A stretch of 64,000 nt of DNA from Chloroherpetonaceae bacterium (lineage in GTDB: Bacteria; Bacteroidota; Chlorobiia; Chlorobiales; Thermochlorobacteraceae). The notes under the pieces are model-generated. The model had not been told where the DNA came from, searched no databases, and was given only the letters and a program-made list of their open reading frames with translations. Of this stretch, positions 10,677 to 19,992 are shown in pieces. The first letter of the stretch is position 1. Each line of letters starts with the position of its first letter. Both the position numbers and the translations under genes were made by a program. The stretch spans positions 62,001-126,000 of the forward strand of contig JANWWA010000001.1 of NCBI GenBank assembly GCA_025056565.1, written 5' to 3'.

Positions 10677-11647
10677 TGATTCGAGATTTTGAAACTAATG
10701 GTGAGTTCTAATGTCTCTTGCAATTGGACGCGCTTGCTGAGGTTTTCTTGGTATAGCAGCACAAGCGTAAAGCGCGTGTCCAAGAACTGATTAATGTTGA
10801 GAAAGAGCGTGAATTTTTGATTCACTTCCAGCGCTCCCAAACGCGCAAACGGTGCGAAGAGTTGCGTGCGTGTGCGAAACGAGACGCTTCGGAACAGTTC
10901 AACCAACCAAACGATGTAAAGCTCAATTCCTGCTCGGATGTTAATGCGCTCAATGTCTTCTGTATTTGGGTCATCCGCAAAGTTCGGAAATTGATTGGTA
11001 AAAATTTCACGTGCCGCAATGCCCATCGAAGCACGCAGCGAGTCGGAGCGTGCATAGGCGAGGCCTAAACTTTGCACGCTATAGGCAGGGTCAAAGAAGC
11101 CTGATATTTGCGGTGCGCCCGAGCGAGAGAAATCAAACCCATCTGCAAACTGTGTGCGCAGTGATGCTGCAAACTGTGGGCCAAACGATGCTCCCAAGTC
11201 TAATTTTGCAAAGGTTTGCAGGTCAAGCAGGTCATTTGTTTTGCGAAACGCTCCATCAACCAACGTTTGCCCAAACTCTGCTACCGCACGCGCTTCCCAG
11301 AACCAAGCGTCTTGTCTATACTGCACCCGCACATTGAGGTTACTTGACCATGCTAGCGCATTGACTCCGCCTCCGACCCAGTTGCTAAATGCCGCCTGCA
11401 CAATTGAGAGTCCGGGGCGAATTTCGTAGATGAAAGCGGGCGGTGGCGCAGCTCGCACAAGCTGCTGACGCACTTCAACAAGTTGCACCACAGTCAGTGT
11501 GTCAGCTTGCTGCGTTGTGTCTGTTTGCACAATGCGACTTTGCCGACCCACTTCACGATAGCTCTGCGCAAACGCTGCGGCAACTGACATTATGCCTACG
11601 AGCGCCACGCCCCATTGCAAAACATACCTTGCAAGCTGACATTGCAT
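10673..11647 (-). CDS. DUF3078-type outer-membrane beta-barrel protein
   Basis: 324 aa with a signal peptide at about 1-27 (cleavage after AFAQ). The mature protein begins with a degenerate stretch, then a long series of amphipathic alternating segments typical of an outer-membrane beta-barrel, including the DUF3078-like motif [15 protein letters not shown] and later [11 protein letters not shown] and LETISFKI-like strands near the end. DUF3078 proteins are common in Bacteroidota and Chlorobi and have no assigned function. It lies 15 bp after ggt and overlaps argS by 4 bp, so it is expressed with housekeeping translation genes. It might form a pore or be a structural envelope protein. Confidence 0.75.
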   Translation of the reverse strand: MQCQLARYVLQWGVALVGIMSVAAAFAQSYREVGRQSRIVQTDTTQQADTLTVVQLVEVRQQLVRAAPPPAFIYEIRPGLSIVQAAFSNWVGGGVNALAWSSNLNVRVQYRQDAWFWEARAVAEFGQTLVDGAFRKTNDLLDLQTFAKLDLGASFGPQFAASLRTQFADGFDFSRSGAPQISGFFDPAYSVQSLGLAYARSDSLRASMGIAAREIFTNQFPNFADDPNTEDIERINIRAGIELYIVWLVELFRSVSFRTRTQLFAPFARLGALEVNQKFTLFLNINQFLDTRFTLVLLYQENLSKRVQLQETLELTISFKISNQ

Positions 11648-11662
11648 CGCAAAATGAGCTTG

Positions 11663-13375
11663 CTAAAAACCAACTGCTGCATCTTCATTTCGGGGGTCAG
11701 CGCCACCATACAGCCACCCGTCATCACCGACCAGAATTCCATCTGCAGCGCCGTAGTAAGACGGTAGCTCACGCAGTTTCCAACCACGCCGTTCCAGCGC
11801 CCGAATTACATCTTTACGCAGCGCATCTTTTTCGTAGCGCAGCTCATCAGGTAGCCACTGGTGATGAATGCGCTTAGCGCTTACAGCTTCTTGAATGTTC
11901 ATTCCAAAGTCAATCACATTGGTAATCACTTGAAAGACTTGTGTGATAATGGTCGCACCGCCCGGTGTGCCGATGACCATAAAGAGTTTGCCATTTTTGG
12001 TCAGAATCGTGGGTGACATTGAGCTTAGCATTCGTTTCTCAGGCATGATTGCATTAGCTTCACTACCCATCAGACCTGCGTAACCCAATAAACCGGGATT
12101 TTGCATGCCGGGCTTGAGACTAAAATCGTCCATTTCATTGTTGAGCAGAAACCCTGCACCCTCGACTGCTACAAACGAGCCGAATGCGCCATTGAGCGTC
12201 GTGGTCGTTGCTACAGCATTTCCTTCGGCATCTACCACTGAGTAATGCGTGGTTTCCATGGACTCAATCGCTAACGGTTTGCCACTGGAAATCATCGTGC
12301 TTGGTGTAACCGTATCGGGCGAGAAGGACTTCCATCGTTCTTTGAGGTAGGCTTTACTGAGCAGCTCTTGGACGGGCATTTTGACAAAATCAGGGTCGCC
12401 TAAGAGGAGTCTATCGGCATAGACACGCCGCATAGCTTCTGCAAACAAGTGAATTGTCTCTGAGCTTTGAAAGCCCATTTCTTTGAGGTTGTAGGGTTCT
12501 ACCAGCGAGAGCAACTGCACCAGCCCAATGCCGCCTGCGCTCGGCGGTGGCATGGAATAAATCTCGTAACCACGATATGAGCCTTTGATAGGCTCACGCC
12601 ATTTAGCTTCATACTTATCCAAATCCTCTTGCGTGATAAGCCCGCCTCCTCGTTTCATTTCCGCAATGATGAGTTCTGCCGTCTTGCCTTTGTAGAAGCC
12701 ATCTCGACCTTTGTCGCGAATGCGCTTCAAAGTTTCAGCCAAATCTTTCTGCACAAATAGGTCGCCTTCTTGCCACTTTTGACTGGTATCGCCTTTGGTA
12801 AAATACTTGCGTGAGCCAGCGTAGCGTGCAAAGAGTGGCGCAAAGCGATTTAACATCTCGGCTTTGTAGCGCGTGAGTGGATACCCTTTCTCTGCAAGCT
12901 CAATTGCTGGTTGAATCACGGTTTTGAATGGCAGTCTGCCAAAGCGCCGATGTGCCTCTATGATGCCTGCGACAGTGCCCGGCACGCCCACTGCTAAGTG
13001 CCCAATTTTGCTTCGATCTAGCGACGGATTGCCCAAGCTATCCAGATACATGGTGCGTGTGGCTTTCAGCGGGGCTTTCTCACGATAATCAAGGGCATAG
13101 ACCTCGCCATTTGCCAAGCGAATTAGCATAAATCCGCCGCCGCCCAAGTTACCTGCAACGGGGTGCACAACTGCCAGTGCCAGTTCCGTTGCCACGGCTG
13201 CATCAATTGCATTGCCGCCTTTACGCAGCATCGCTACACCTGCTTCTGACGCCAGCTTTTGTGCGGAGACCACCATCGCTTTGCGTGTGCTCACAGGGCG
13301 CATCTGTGCCAAAAGCTCCGCCTCACTTTGCACAGAGAGCACAACCGCTAAAAGAGAAAAAAGCGCTTTGCGCAT
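11663..13375 (-). CDS. ggt: Gamma-glutamyltransferase (glutathione hydrolase), periplasmic
   Basis: Ntn-hydrolase that cleaves or transfers the gamma-glutamyl group of glutathione-like thiols in the periplasm. 570 aa, normal for the family. A signal peptide (about 1-24) is followed by the large-subunit signature RKGGNAIDAAVATELAL and NLGGGGFMLIRL. Autoprocessing and catalysis would use the threonine in the segment METTHYSVVD (about residue 380), and the small subunit has the oxyanion motif and GTPGGATIITQV. It lies 38 bp after serS and 15 bp before the DUF3078 gene. Because glutathione is uncommon in this lineage, the natural substrate may be another gamma-glutamyl compound; that is inference. 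Confidence 0.95.
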   Translation of the reverse strand: MRKALFSLLAVVLSVQSEAELLAQMRPVSTRKAMVVSAQKLASEAGVAMLRKGGNAIDAAVATELALAVVHPVAGNLGGGGFMLIRLANGEVYALDYREKAPLKATRTMYLDSLGNPSLDRSKIGHLAVGVPGTVAGIIEAHRRFGRLPFKTVIQPAIELAEKGYPLTRYKAEMLNRFAPLFARYAGSRKYFTKGDTSQKWQEGDLFVQKDLAETLKRIRDKGRDGFYKGKTAELIIAEMKRGGGLITQEDLDKYEAKWREPIKGSYRGYEIYSMPPPSAGGIGLVQLLSLVEPYNLKEMGFQSSETIHLFAEAMRRVYADRLLLGDPDFVKMPVQELLSKAYLKERWKSFSPDTVTPSTMISSGKPLAIESMETTHYSVVDAEGNAVATTTTLNGAFGSFVAVEGAGFLLNNEMDDFSLKPGMQNPGLLGYAGLMGSEANAIMPEKRMLSSMSPTILTKNGKLFMVIGTPGGATIITQVFQVITNVIDFGMNIQEAVSAKRIHHQWLPDELRYEKDALRKDVIRALERRGWKLRELPSYYGAADGILVGDDGWLYGGADPRNEDAAVGF

Positions 13376-13413
13376 TCTTTGCCTCCTTTTGTGCCAGTTT
13401 GAGTGGAATCTGC

Positions 13414-14724
13414 TTAGTCAATCAGTTCAAAGTGCGTGTAAGGACGCAGCACGTCAGGCACCACAACTTTGCCGTCCTTGGTCTGATAGTTTTCCAGAAG
13501 CGAGACCATCAAGCGAGACGTCGCTAAGCCAGAACCATTCAGCGTGTGCACAAATTCTGGCTTGGATTTTTCATCACGCTTAAAGCGAATGTTGGCTCGT
13601 CGCGCTTGATAGTCTTCGAAGTTCGAGCAGCTTGAAGCTTCCAAGAAGCGCTTTTCTGCTGGCGACCATACTTCAAGGTCGTAGCACTTTGCTGCATTTG
13701 CGCCAATATCGCCTGAACAGAGCAGGACGACGCGATACGGGATTTTCAACGCCTGTAAGACGGCTTCTGCATCAGCTCGCAAAGATTCCAGTTCCTCGTA
13801 AGATGTTTCAGGCAGCGTGAATTTGACCAGTTCAACCTTATTGAATTGATGCACGCGCAGAAAGCCCTTGACATCTCTGCCATAACTGCCTGCTTCGCTT
13901 CGGAAGCACGCCGAGTAAGCCACATACTTGATTGGTAAGTCTTTTGCGCGCAAAATTTCATCACGATGCAGGTTTGTTACAGGCACTTCAGCAGTCGGAA
14001 TAGCAAAAAGCTGCAAGCCGCTTTCCTCGTAGCGCTCTTGCTCATCGTAACCTACGCGATAGACTTGTCCGACAAACTTTGGAAACTGCCCTGTTCCACG
14101 CAGCGAAGCCTGATTGACAAAAAACGGCGGGAAGACTTCCTTGTATCCGTGCTTGGAGATGTGTAAGTCCAGCATAAAGTTGATGAGTGCCCGCTCCAGC
14201 GTTGCCCCTTTGCCGACATAGACCGGAAAACCTGCTCCTGTTACTTTTGCTCCACGCTCAAAATCCAAAATGCCTAATGACCTTCCCAGTTGCAAGTGGT
14301 CTTTCGGCTCAAAGTCGAACTCACGCCGCCACTCCAGCACCTCCTTACAGACGACATTCTCGCTGGCATCTTTGCCTAGCGGCACGCTTTCGTGCAGCAT
14401 ATTTGGCAGGTTTAGCAAGATGGCTTCTTGTGCTGTCTCATTAGCACGAATCTCCGCATCCAGCTCTGTGATTTTGTCAGAGACTTTCTTCATTTCTGCA
14501 ATCTTATCGTCTGCATTGCCTTTATTTTTCTTGATGGTGGCGATTTCATCGGAGACTTTGTTGCGTAGTGCTCTTAGTGAATCCGCTTCAGCGACCAGCG
14601 TGCGGCGGCGCTGGTCTAATGCCAGAAGCTCATCGACTTTTGCTTGCTCACTTGCCATTTGGCGCGCCACTAACATTGCTTTGACTTTCTCGGGGGCTTC
14701 GCGAATGAGCCTCAGGTCAATCAT
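13414..14724 (-). CDS. serS: Seryl-tRNA synthetase
   Basis: Class II synthetase charging tRNA-Ser (and selenocysteine tRNA where present). The chosen ATG at 14724 gives 436 aa starting [14 protein letters not shown], the universal SerRS start; an upstream in-frame extension to 14826 has no family similarity and is rejected. The long N-terminal coiled-coil tRNA-binding arm covers about residues 30-105. Motif 2 is [22 protein letters not shown] and motif 3 is [12 protein letters not shown]. It heads the co-directional serS-ggt-DUF3078-argS run, with a TATCTTTG box 45 bp upstream. Confidence 0.97.
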   Translation of the reverse strand: MIDLRLIREAPEKVKAMLVARQMASEQAKVDELLALDQRRRTLVAEADSLRALRNKVSDEIATIKKNKGNADDKIAEMKKVSDKITELDAEIRANETAQEAILLNLPNMLHESVPLGKDASENVVCKEVLEWRREFDFEPKDHLQLGRSLGILDFERGAKVTGAGFPVYVGKGATLERALINFMLDLHISKHGYKEVFPPFFVNQASLRGTGQFPKFVGQVYRVGYDEQERYEESGLQLFAIPTAEVPVTNLHRDEILRAKDLPIKYVAYSACFRSEAGSYGRDVKGFLRVHQFNKVELVKFTLPETSYEELESLRADAEAVLQALKIPYRVVLLCSGDIGANAAKCYDLEVWSPAEKRFLEASSCSNFEDYQARRANIRFKRDEKSKPEFVHTLNGSGLATSRLMVSLLENYQTKDGKVVVPDVLRPYTHFELID

Positions 14725-14768
14725 TGACAGTAAAAGCGTTTTTTGCTTCGCAGTTTTGTAAATGGTCG

Positions 14769-14795
14769 CAAAGATAGCATAAATGCTGAAACAAA
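14769..14795 (-). promoter_or_regulatory. Bacteroidota-type promoter upstream of serS
   Basis: Read on the minus strand, TTTG (14792-14795) and TATCTTTG (14769-14776) are 15 bp apart, 45 bp ahead of the serS ATG. The -7 box is an exact TAnnTTTG match; the spacing is a little short. Confidence 0.4.
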
Positions 14796-14978
14796 GGCGT
14801 GCCCAGTGCTGCTTAGCGGCCTGCAATGATTCATCAGCTCACTACACAAAGAAATGCCGTGCAACCCTCACATCGGCTCTTGCTTCTTTCCTTGCTGCAC
14901 ATGCAGGGAAAGGGCAAGACAGTTTGCGCTTCAACGCTCTTCTTGAACGTGCCAGTGCAGCTGGGTGCGCTTTTTTTG

Positions 14979-16181
14979 TTAGACTTCCAAATCAATGTCG
15001 TGCAATTCATGCCAAGGCAGACCGTGCTTTGGTAGCAATTCCATAAATGGGTCAGGGTCAAACTGTTCGCAGTTCCACACCCCTGGCTTTTTCCATTTGC
15101 CTTGTAAATAGAGCATTGCACCAATCATTGCGGGCACACCTGTGGTGTAGGCAACAGCTTGCGTGCCTGTTTCTTTGTATGCCGCTTCGTGACTGCAGTT
15201 GTTATAGACATAGTAAGTCTTCTCTTTGCCATTTTTGATACCTCGAATGCGGCAACCGATAGAGGTTTCGCCTGTGTAGTTCTCGCCTAGCTCATCGGGC
15301 TTGGGCAGCACTTCTTTCAAAAACTCAAGTGGGACAATCTCTACGCCTTTGTATTTGATGGGCTTAATTGATGCCATGCCGATATTCTGAATAACACGTA
15401 GGTGCGTCAGATACTCTTGGCTGAATGTCATCCAGAAGCGTGCGCGCCGAAGCGTCGGGAAATTTTTAACCAGCGATTCTAACTCCTCATGATAGATGAG
15501 GTAAGATTCTCTCGGTCCGATGTTGGGGTAAGTCAGTGGCTTGTGAATTTCGTGTGGTTTGGTCTCAATCCACCGACCATTCTCCCAATACTTTCCGTTT
15601 TGCGTGATTTCACGAATGTTGATTTCTGGATTGAAGTTTGTCGCAAAGGGTTTGCCGTGATTGCCAGCATTGCAATCGACAATGTCGAGGTAGTGGATTT
15701 CATCGAAGTGATGCTTTGCGGCGTAAGCGGTAAAGACTTGTGAGACGCCCGGGTCGAAGCCGCAGCCTAAAATAGCCGTAATGCCCGCTGCTTGATAGCG
15801 CTCGTGATATGCCCACTGGTAGCGATACTCGAATTTTGGAGTGTCTTTCGGCTCATAGTTTGCTGTGTCAAGGTAGGCTGTTTTCGTTGCAAGGCAGGCG
15901 TCCATTATCGGTAGGTCTTGATAAGGTAGGGCAAGGTTGAGCACCATGCTTGGCTGGTATTTTTCAATGAGCTGAATCACCTGCTTTGCATCGTCCGCAT
16001 CTACACAGTCTGTTTTAATATGGACGTTCAACTTCGCTTGAATGTCTGCTGCAATTTTATCGCACTTTGCTTTAGTGCGACTGGCTAGCACAATGTTGTG
16101 AAAGATATCGGGGTTCATTGCGCACTTAAAGGCTGCAACACGCCCAACACCCCCTGCACCGATGATGAGAACAGTGTTCAT
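14979..16181 (-). CDS. Carboxynorspermidine/carboxyspermidine synthase-like dehydrogenase (saccharopine dehydrogenase family)
   Basis: 400 aa NAD(P)-dependent enzyme expected to reductively condense aspartate semialdehyde with a diamine, the first step of the alternative polyamine route. The Rossmann motif GAGGVGRVAAFKCA is at about residues 7-20. Family blocks also present in the Vibrio enzyme as I recall it include ILGCGFDPGVS, DCNAGNHGKPFATNF, TTGVPAMIGA and WNCEQFDPDPF. ATG at 16181 is preferred over a GTG two codons upstream. The partner carboxynorspermidine decarboxylase is not adjacent. Assignment rests on pattern memory; lysine-pathway saccharopine dehydrogenases are the main alternative. 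Confidence 0.85.
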   Translation of the reverse strand: MNTVLIIGAGGVGRVAAFKCAMNPDIFHNIVLASRTKAKCDKIAADIQAKLNVHIKTDCVDADDAKQVIQLIEKYQPSMVLNLALPYQDLPIMDACLATKTAYLDTANYEPKDTPKFEYRYQWAYHERYQAAGITAILGCGFDPGVSQVFTAYAAKHHFDEIHYLDIVDCNAGNHGKPFATNFNPEINIREITQNGKYWENGRWIETKPHEIHKPLTYPNIGPRESYLIYHEELESLVKNFPTLRRARFWMTFSQEYLTHLRVIQNIGMASIKPIKYKGVEIVPLEFLKEVLPKPDELGENYTGETSIGCRIRGIKNGKEKTYYVYNNCSHEAAYKETGTQAVAYTTGVPAMIGAMLYLQGKWKKPGVWNCEQFDPDPFMELLPKHGLPWHELHDIDLEV

Positions 16182-16187
16182 TTTCAC

Positions 16188-16495
16188 ACAATGGTTTAAG
16201 GGTTGAAGAAAAACTTATGTTTGGCACAAGGCTCTCAGTAGCAATTGAATCTGACTGCCGGGTGAACGTGAGTCCATATATCTCTCGAAGAGTGTTCATT
16301 AAAGAAAATGACCTGCAAATTTAGCACGGCTGCGAGAGTTGGAAAACACTGGCCTTAGGCACTGCGGCAGCAGCATAAGTCTTCGTGAGAGTGTGACAGT
16401 CCTCATCTTGAAGATGGGGTGGGGGTCAAGCCTTTTCTCCCATGCATTAAGACGGCTCTCGCACTTAGCTTTGCATTCACTATCCTTGTAATGTG
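16188..16495. other. 308-bp intergenic region with palindrome and promoter-like box
   Basis: No gene was recognised. It holds a TAAATTTG box on the minus strand at 16316-16323 that could drive the dehydrogenase gene 129 bp away, although no matching TTTG partner is seen. An imperfect 9-bp inverted repeat lies at 16401-16419 around CATCTTGAAGATG. The palindrome has no following T-run on either strand and could be an operator or a weak hairpin. Confidence 0.4.
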
Positions 16496-17413
16496 CTACC
16501 CATCTTTTTTAATTGCCTCAATGATTTCAGCAATCTTTTCATCGGCTTGATTGTGGGGCAATTGGCATGTGCCTGCTGCGCGGTGTCCGCCGCCCCCGTA
16601 GCGTGCCATAAGGGCTCCGACATCGGTCTTAGATGTGCGGTTGAAGATGCTATGTCCAACTGCAACGGCTACAAACTCACCTTGCTTGCCGTCCATAATG
16701 CGCACAGAGATATTTGCAGTTGGGAAAAGCGCATAGATGAGAAATCGATTCCCCACCGGTGTCTGCACGTTTCTAAAATCTGTAATTACCACATTGCCAT
16801 CTTGCCTAGAATGCTTGAGCAAAGCCTCTCTGAATGCTTGCTCATCTTCTTTGTAGCGCTTGATGCGTTCCTTGATGTCTGGTAGCTCCATAATCTCCTC
16901 TGCAGAGTATTGAGCCATCCAATCGACCAGTTTCATCATCAGCTCTTTGTTGCTGATGGTATAGTCATGCTGTTTACCTAAGCCTGTGCGTGGATCCATG
17001 AGGTATGACAGCAGCACCCAGCCTGAAGGATTGGTTACATCTTCTGGCGTCAGATGCGCGGAATCCGTCTTATCTACCTCAGCAATAATCGGCTTGAAGC
17101 GCTCGAGCTTATCGGCTTTGCCTTGTGTTGCATAGTAGTTATAGACCACGCGTGCAGCGCTTGGCGCCACCTCGTATCGCCCTTTGAAAGTAATATCTTC
17201 ATTGCGCACTGCTTCGCTGGCGTGATGGTCGAACCACATTGCTGCGTCTGGGTGATACGGTAAGTTACAGATGATATCCTCGTTTGTAACCTTGATTTTG
17301 CCGTCTTGCATATCCTTCGGGTGGCAAAATTCAATGCTGTCGATGGGTTCAACCTGCTTGAGGAGCACGGCACAGACAAGGCCGTCGAAGTCAGAACGGG
17401 TCAGGACTCTCAT
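16496..17413 (-). CDS. DHH/DHHA1-family phosphoesterase
   Basis: 305 aa cytosolic protein. The DHH domain shows SDFDGLVCA at about residues 7-15 and the DHH triad in WFDHHAS at about 76-82; the C-terminal DHHA1 domain ends with YGGGGHRAAGTC. Family members hydrolyse polyphosphate, short RNA oligonucleotides or cyclic dinucleotide products. The architecture is a stand-alone DHH-DHHA1 without CBS, GGDEF or transmembrane parts, so nanoRNase or exopolyphosphatase-like activity are both possible. A TACCTTTG box lies 93 bp upstream on the minus strand (17506-17513). It diverges from nuoK across 285 bp. Confidence 0.85.
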   Translation of the reverse strand: MRVLTRSDFDGLVCAVLLKQVEPIDSIEFCHPKDMQDGKIKVTNEDIICNLPYHPDAAMWFDHHASEAVRNEDITFKGRYEVAPSAARVVYNYYATQGKADKLERFKPIIAEVDKTDSAHLTPEDVTNPSGWVLLSYLMDPRTGLGKQHDYTISNKELMMKLVDWMAQYSAEEIMELPDIKERIKRYKEDEQAFREALLKHSRQDGNVVITDFRNVQTPVGNRFLIYALFPTANISVRIMDGKQGEFVAVAVGHSIFNRTSKTDVGALMARYGGGGHRAAGTCQLPHNQADEKIAEIIEAIKKDG

Positions 17414-17505
17414 AGTGCGTGTTTGTCTAAGTTGGGAAAGCCGTTGTGTGAAGTTATAGATGCCGTCTGAGTTTTAAAAGCCCGTTCTGCTGCTATGTGA
17501 GATTG

Positions 17506-17513
17506 CAAAGGTA
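17506..17513 (-). promoter_or_regulatory. TAnnTTTG box upstream of the DHH phosphoesterase gene
   Basis: TACCTTTG on the minus strand, 93 bp before the ATG. No clear TTTG is found 17-20 bp further upstream, so only the -7-like half is supported. Confidence 0.3.
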
Positions 17514-17698
17514 CTGCGTTGACGCTCTTTATTTCGCCGCCACCAGCATCACTTCTCTCTTTTGCAAGGCAAGGAATTGAACACTTCCTCTAATACCTGC
17601 TGTTCTTGATTTAGCTACACTTTTGCACTCGCTCTAAGGCAGTGAGACCGCTTTTTGGTATATTGCTGCACGACTCGTAACGCAGACAAACATCCAAG

Positions 17699-18004
17699 AT
17701 GGAAATTACACTCAACCATTACCTTTGGCTCTCTGCATTTATGTTCACAATGGGCGTCGTTGGCGTGTTGGTGCGGCGCAACGCAATTGTGATTTTTATG
17801 TGCATTGAGCTCATGCTTAATGCAGTTAATCTTTCGTTTGTTGCTTTCTCTCATTTCCTAAGCGACCTTCAAGGTCAAATGATGGTCTTTTTTGTCATGA
17901 CCGTTGCAGCGGCTGAGGCAGCTGTAGGCTTAGCAATTATCATCTCGCTTTTTCGCAATCGGCAAACCGTCAATGTCGACGAAGTCAATCTACTCAAAGG
18001 TTAA
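17699..18004 (+). CDS. nuoK: NADH-quinone oxidoreductase subunit K
   Basis: 101 aa membrane subunit of proton-pumping complex I with three transmembrane helices at about 4-22, 27-50 and 62-85. The conserved glutamates of the proton channel are seen in [13 protein letters not shown] and the segment [11 protein letters not shown]. It lies 41 bp ahead of nuoL, in the conserved K-L order. No nuoA-J genes precede it and a divergent DHH gene lies upstream, so it starts a separate transcription unit. Confidence 0.95.
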   Translation: MEITLNHYLWLSAFMFTMGVVGVLVRRNAIVIFMCIELMLNAVNLSFVAFSHFLSDLQGQMMVFFVMTVAAAEAAVGLAIIISLFRNRQTVNVDEVNLLKG

Positions 18005-18045
18005 CTGCCAACTTCGCTCATCAAACTTAGAGACTTAGGAAGTCT

Positions 18046-19956
18046 ATGCACGAATATGTTTTCCTTGCAATCCTCTCCCCACTTTTTGGCTTTCTTATCT
18101 GTGGTCTGCTTGATCGATTAGGATTTGTGCGTGGAGTGTCTTCTCGTGAGTTTTTCACTGGGCTTCTTTCGACGCTTAGTGTTGTGGTGTCTTTTGCAAT
18201 TGGCATTGGTCTCTGGCTCGAGCTTTCAGAGCTTCCCGAAAACCTACGTCTTTTTGTCGTGCCCATCTATGAGTGGTTTGCTGCAGGTGATTTGCGCATC
18301 AGCCTTGCCTACCAGATCGATTCACTGTCGGTTACAATGATGCTGGTGGTAACGGGTGTTGGCAGCTTGATTCATTTTTACTCCATTGGCTATATGCATC
18401 GTGACGAAGGCTTTGCACGATTCTTCAGCTACCTCAACCTTTTCATTTTCGCCATGCTCAACCTTGTGCTTGCTGCCAATATGCCGCTAATGTTTTTGGG
18501 CTGGGAAGGCGTTGGGCTATGTTCCTATCTTTTGATTGGGTTCTGGTATGACCGCTCTTTCGAGGGTGTCGGCATTGCGACCACCACCGATGCTGCAAAT
18601 AAAGCCTTCATTATGAACCGCGTTGGCGATTTTGCAATGCTAACTGCAATGTTTTTGCTTTTCCAGAAAATTGGCACGTTGGATTTCAACGCTATTTTAG
18701 AGCAAAAGTCTCTTCTTGACGAGACTCATTTATTCTGGATTACGCTGCTCATTTTCATTGGCTGCACGGGCAAGTCTGCGCAGATTCCACTCTACACATG
18801 GCTACCTGATGCCATGGCCGGCCCAACTCCTGTTTCCGCATTGATTCATGCGGCGACGATGGTCACCAGCGGCGTGTATCTGATTGCACGCCTTGCTCCG
18901 CTCTATGTCATGTCGCCCGCTACCATGCAACTGGTTGCAACAATCGGCGCCCTGACTGCAATTCTGGCAGCCACAATTGCACTGGCACAGTACGACATTA
19001 AGAAAGTCTTGGCATATTCTACGGTCTCACAACTGGGGTATATGTTCTTAGCACTGGGGGTCGGGGCATTTTCAGCCGCCATCTTTCACTTAATCACCCA
19101 TGCTTTCTTTAAGGCGTGTTTGTTCTTGGGCAGTGGCTCGGTTATTCACGCTTTGCATGAAGAACAAGACATTCGTAAGATGGGTGGCCTTCGAAGTGCT
19201 ATGCCTGCTACATCGCTTACCTTTCTTTTAGGCTCACTGGCGCTGGCTGGTGCACCGCTCACGGCTGGCTTCTTTAGCAAAGATGAAATTCTGGCACAGA
19301 CCTTTGCATCAGGTCAATTTTTGCTCTATGGCGTTGGTCTTGTTACTGCAGCCTTTACAGCCTTCTACACGATGCGCCTCTATGCCCTCACCTTTTTAGG
19401 TGCGCCACGTTACTCGGCTTCATATCACCCGCACGAGTCTCCATTTACGATGACACTGCCTTTGTGGCTACTTGGCGTGCTTTCTCTATTAGGTGGCTTA
19501 CTTAATCTTCCACCTGTGATAACGGCGCATGGCTTTTTGCATCAATGGCTTCAATTTCCCTCATCGCCTCATTCCCTTTCTCACTCAACTGAATGGGTGC
19601 TACTTGCTCTCTCCAGCTTTATTGCGTTGGTTGGACTTTTTGCAGCATATTCATTATACTCAAAATCGCCTGTTGAGACTGACAGCGCTTGGCGTTCCTT
19701 GCTCTCCAAAAAGTATTATATTGACGAGCTTTACGAGCGGCTCTTTGTGCAACCGTTCCAGCTTTTGCTGGTTCGCACCAGTCAAGCCGTAGAGCAAACG
19801 GTGCTTGAAAATGTATTCAGTGGCTTAGGCAAGCTGGTGCTGAGTTTGGGGGAAGCCTTGCGCAGTATTCAATCAGGCATTGCTCAGAATTATGCGCTCG
19901 CCATTACGCTCGGCTTGATGATTATACTGAGTTTTATTCTGGTGAGCCTTTCATAG
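18046..19956 (+). CDS. nuoL: NADH-quinone oxidoreductase subunit L
   Basis: 636 aa antiporter-like proton-pumping subunit of complex I with about 15-16 transmembrane helices. Family blocks are FLGWEGVGLCSYLLIGFW with the key glutamate, LPDAMAGPTPVSALIHAATMV, AYSTVSQLGYM and HAFFKACLFLGSG. The long C-terminal region contains a polar lateral-helix-like part and ends with a final anchor (LGLMIILSFILVSL). An AGGAAG motif precedes the ATG. nuoM and nuoN do not follow; instead a giant sensor kinase begins 36 bp downstream on the same strand. Confidence 0.97.
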   Translation: MHEYVFLAILSPLFGFLICGLLDRLGFVRGVSSREFFTGLLSTLSVVVSFAIGIGLWLELSELPENLRLFVVPIYEWFAAGDLRISLAYQIDSLSVTMMLVVTGVGSLIHFYSIGYMHRDEGFARFFSYLNLFIFAMLNLVLAANMPLMFLGWEGVGLCSYLLIGFWYDRSFEGVGIATTTDAANKAFIMNRVGDFAMLTAMFLLFQKIGTLDFNAILEQKSLLDETHLFWITLLIFIGCTGKSAQIPLYTWLPDAMAGPTPVSALIHAATMVTSGVYLIARLAPLYVMSPATMQLVATIGALTAILAATIALAQYDIKKVLAYSTVSQLGYMFLALGVGAFSAAIFHLITHAFFKACLFLGSGSVIHALHEEQDIRKMGGLRSAMPATSLTFLLGSLALAGAPLTAGFFSKDEILAQTFASGQFLLYGVGLVTAAFTAFYTMRLYALTFLGAPRYSASYHPHESPFTMTLPLWLLGVLSLLGGLLNLPPVITAHGFLHQWLQFPSSPHSLSHSTEWVLLALSSFIALVGLFAAYSLYSKSPVETDSAWRSLLSKKYYIDELYERLFVQPFQLLLVRTSQAVEQTVLENVFSGLGKLVLSLGEALRSIQSGIAQNYALAITLGLMIILSFILVSLS

Positions 19957-19992
19957 TTAGCACATAGCTGGCGACGCTTTTTTAACACTGCA

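Noticed and set aside
11443-11877. Open frame of 144 codons across the ggt/DUF3078 junction on the opposite strand
   Set aside because: Low-complexity Gln/Ala/His translation, crosses two genes on the other strand.
14725-14826. N-terminal extension of serS
   Set aside because: SerRS begins MIDLRLIRE...; the extension has no family match and would overlap the promoter-like box.
17623-17664. E. coli-type -35/-10 (TTGCAC, TATATT) upstream of nuoK
   Set aside because: The boxes are 30 bp apart, too far for a sigma70 promoter, and TATATTGC misses the TAnnTTTG pattern.
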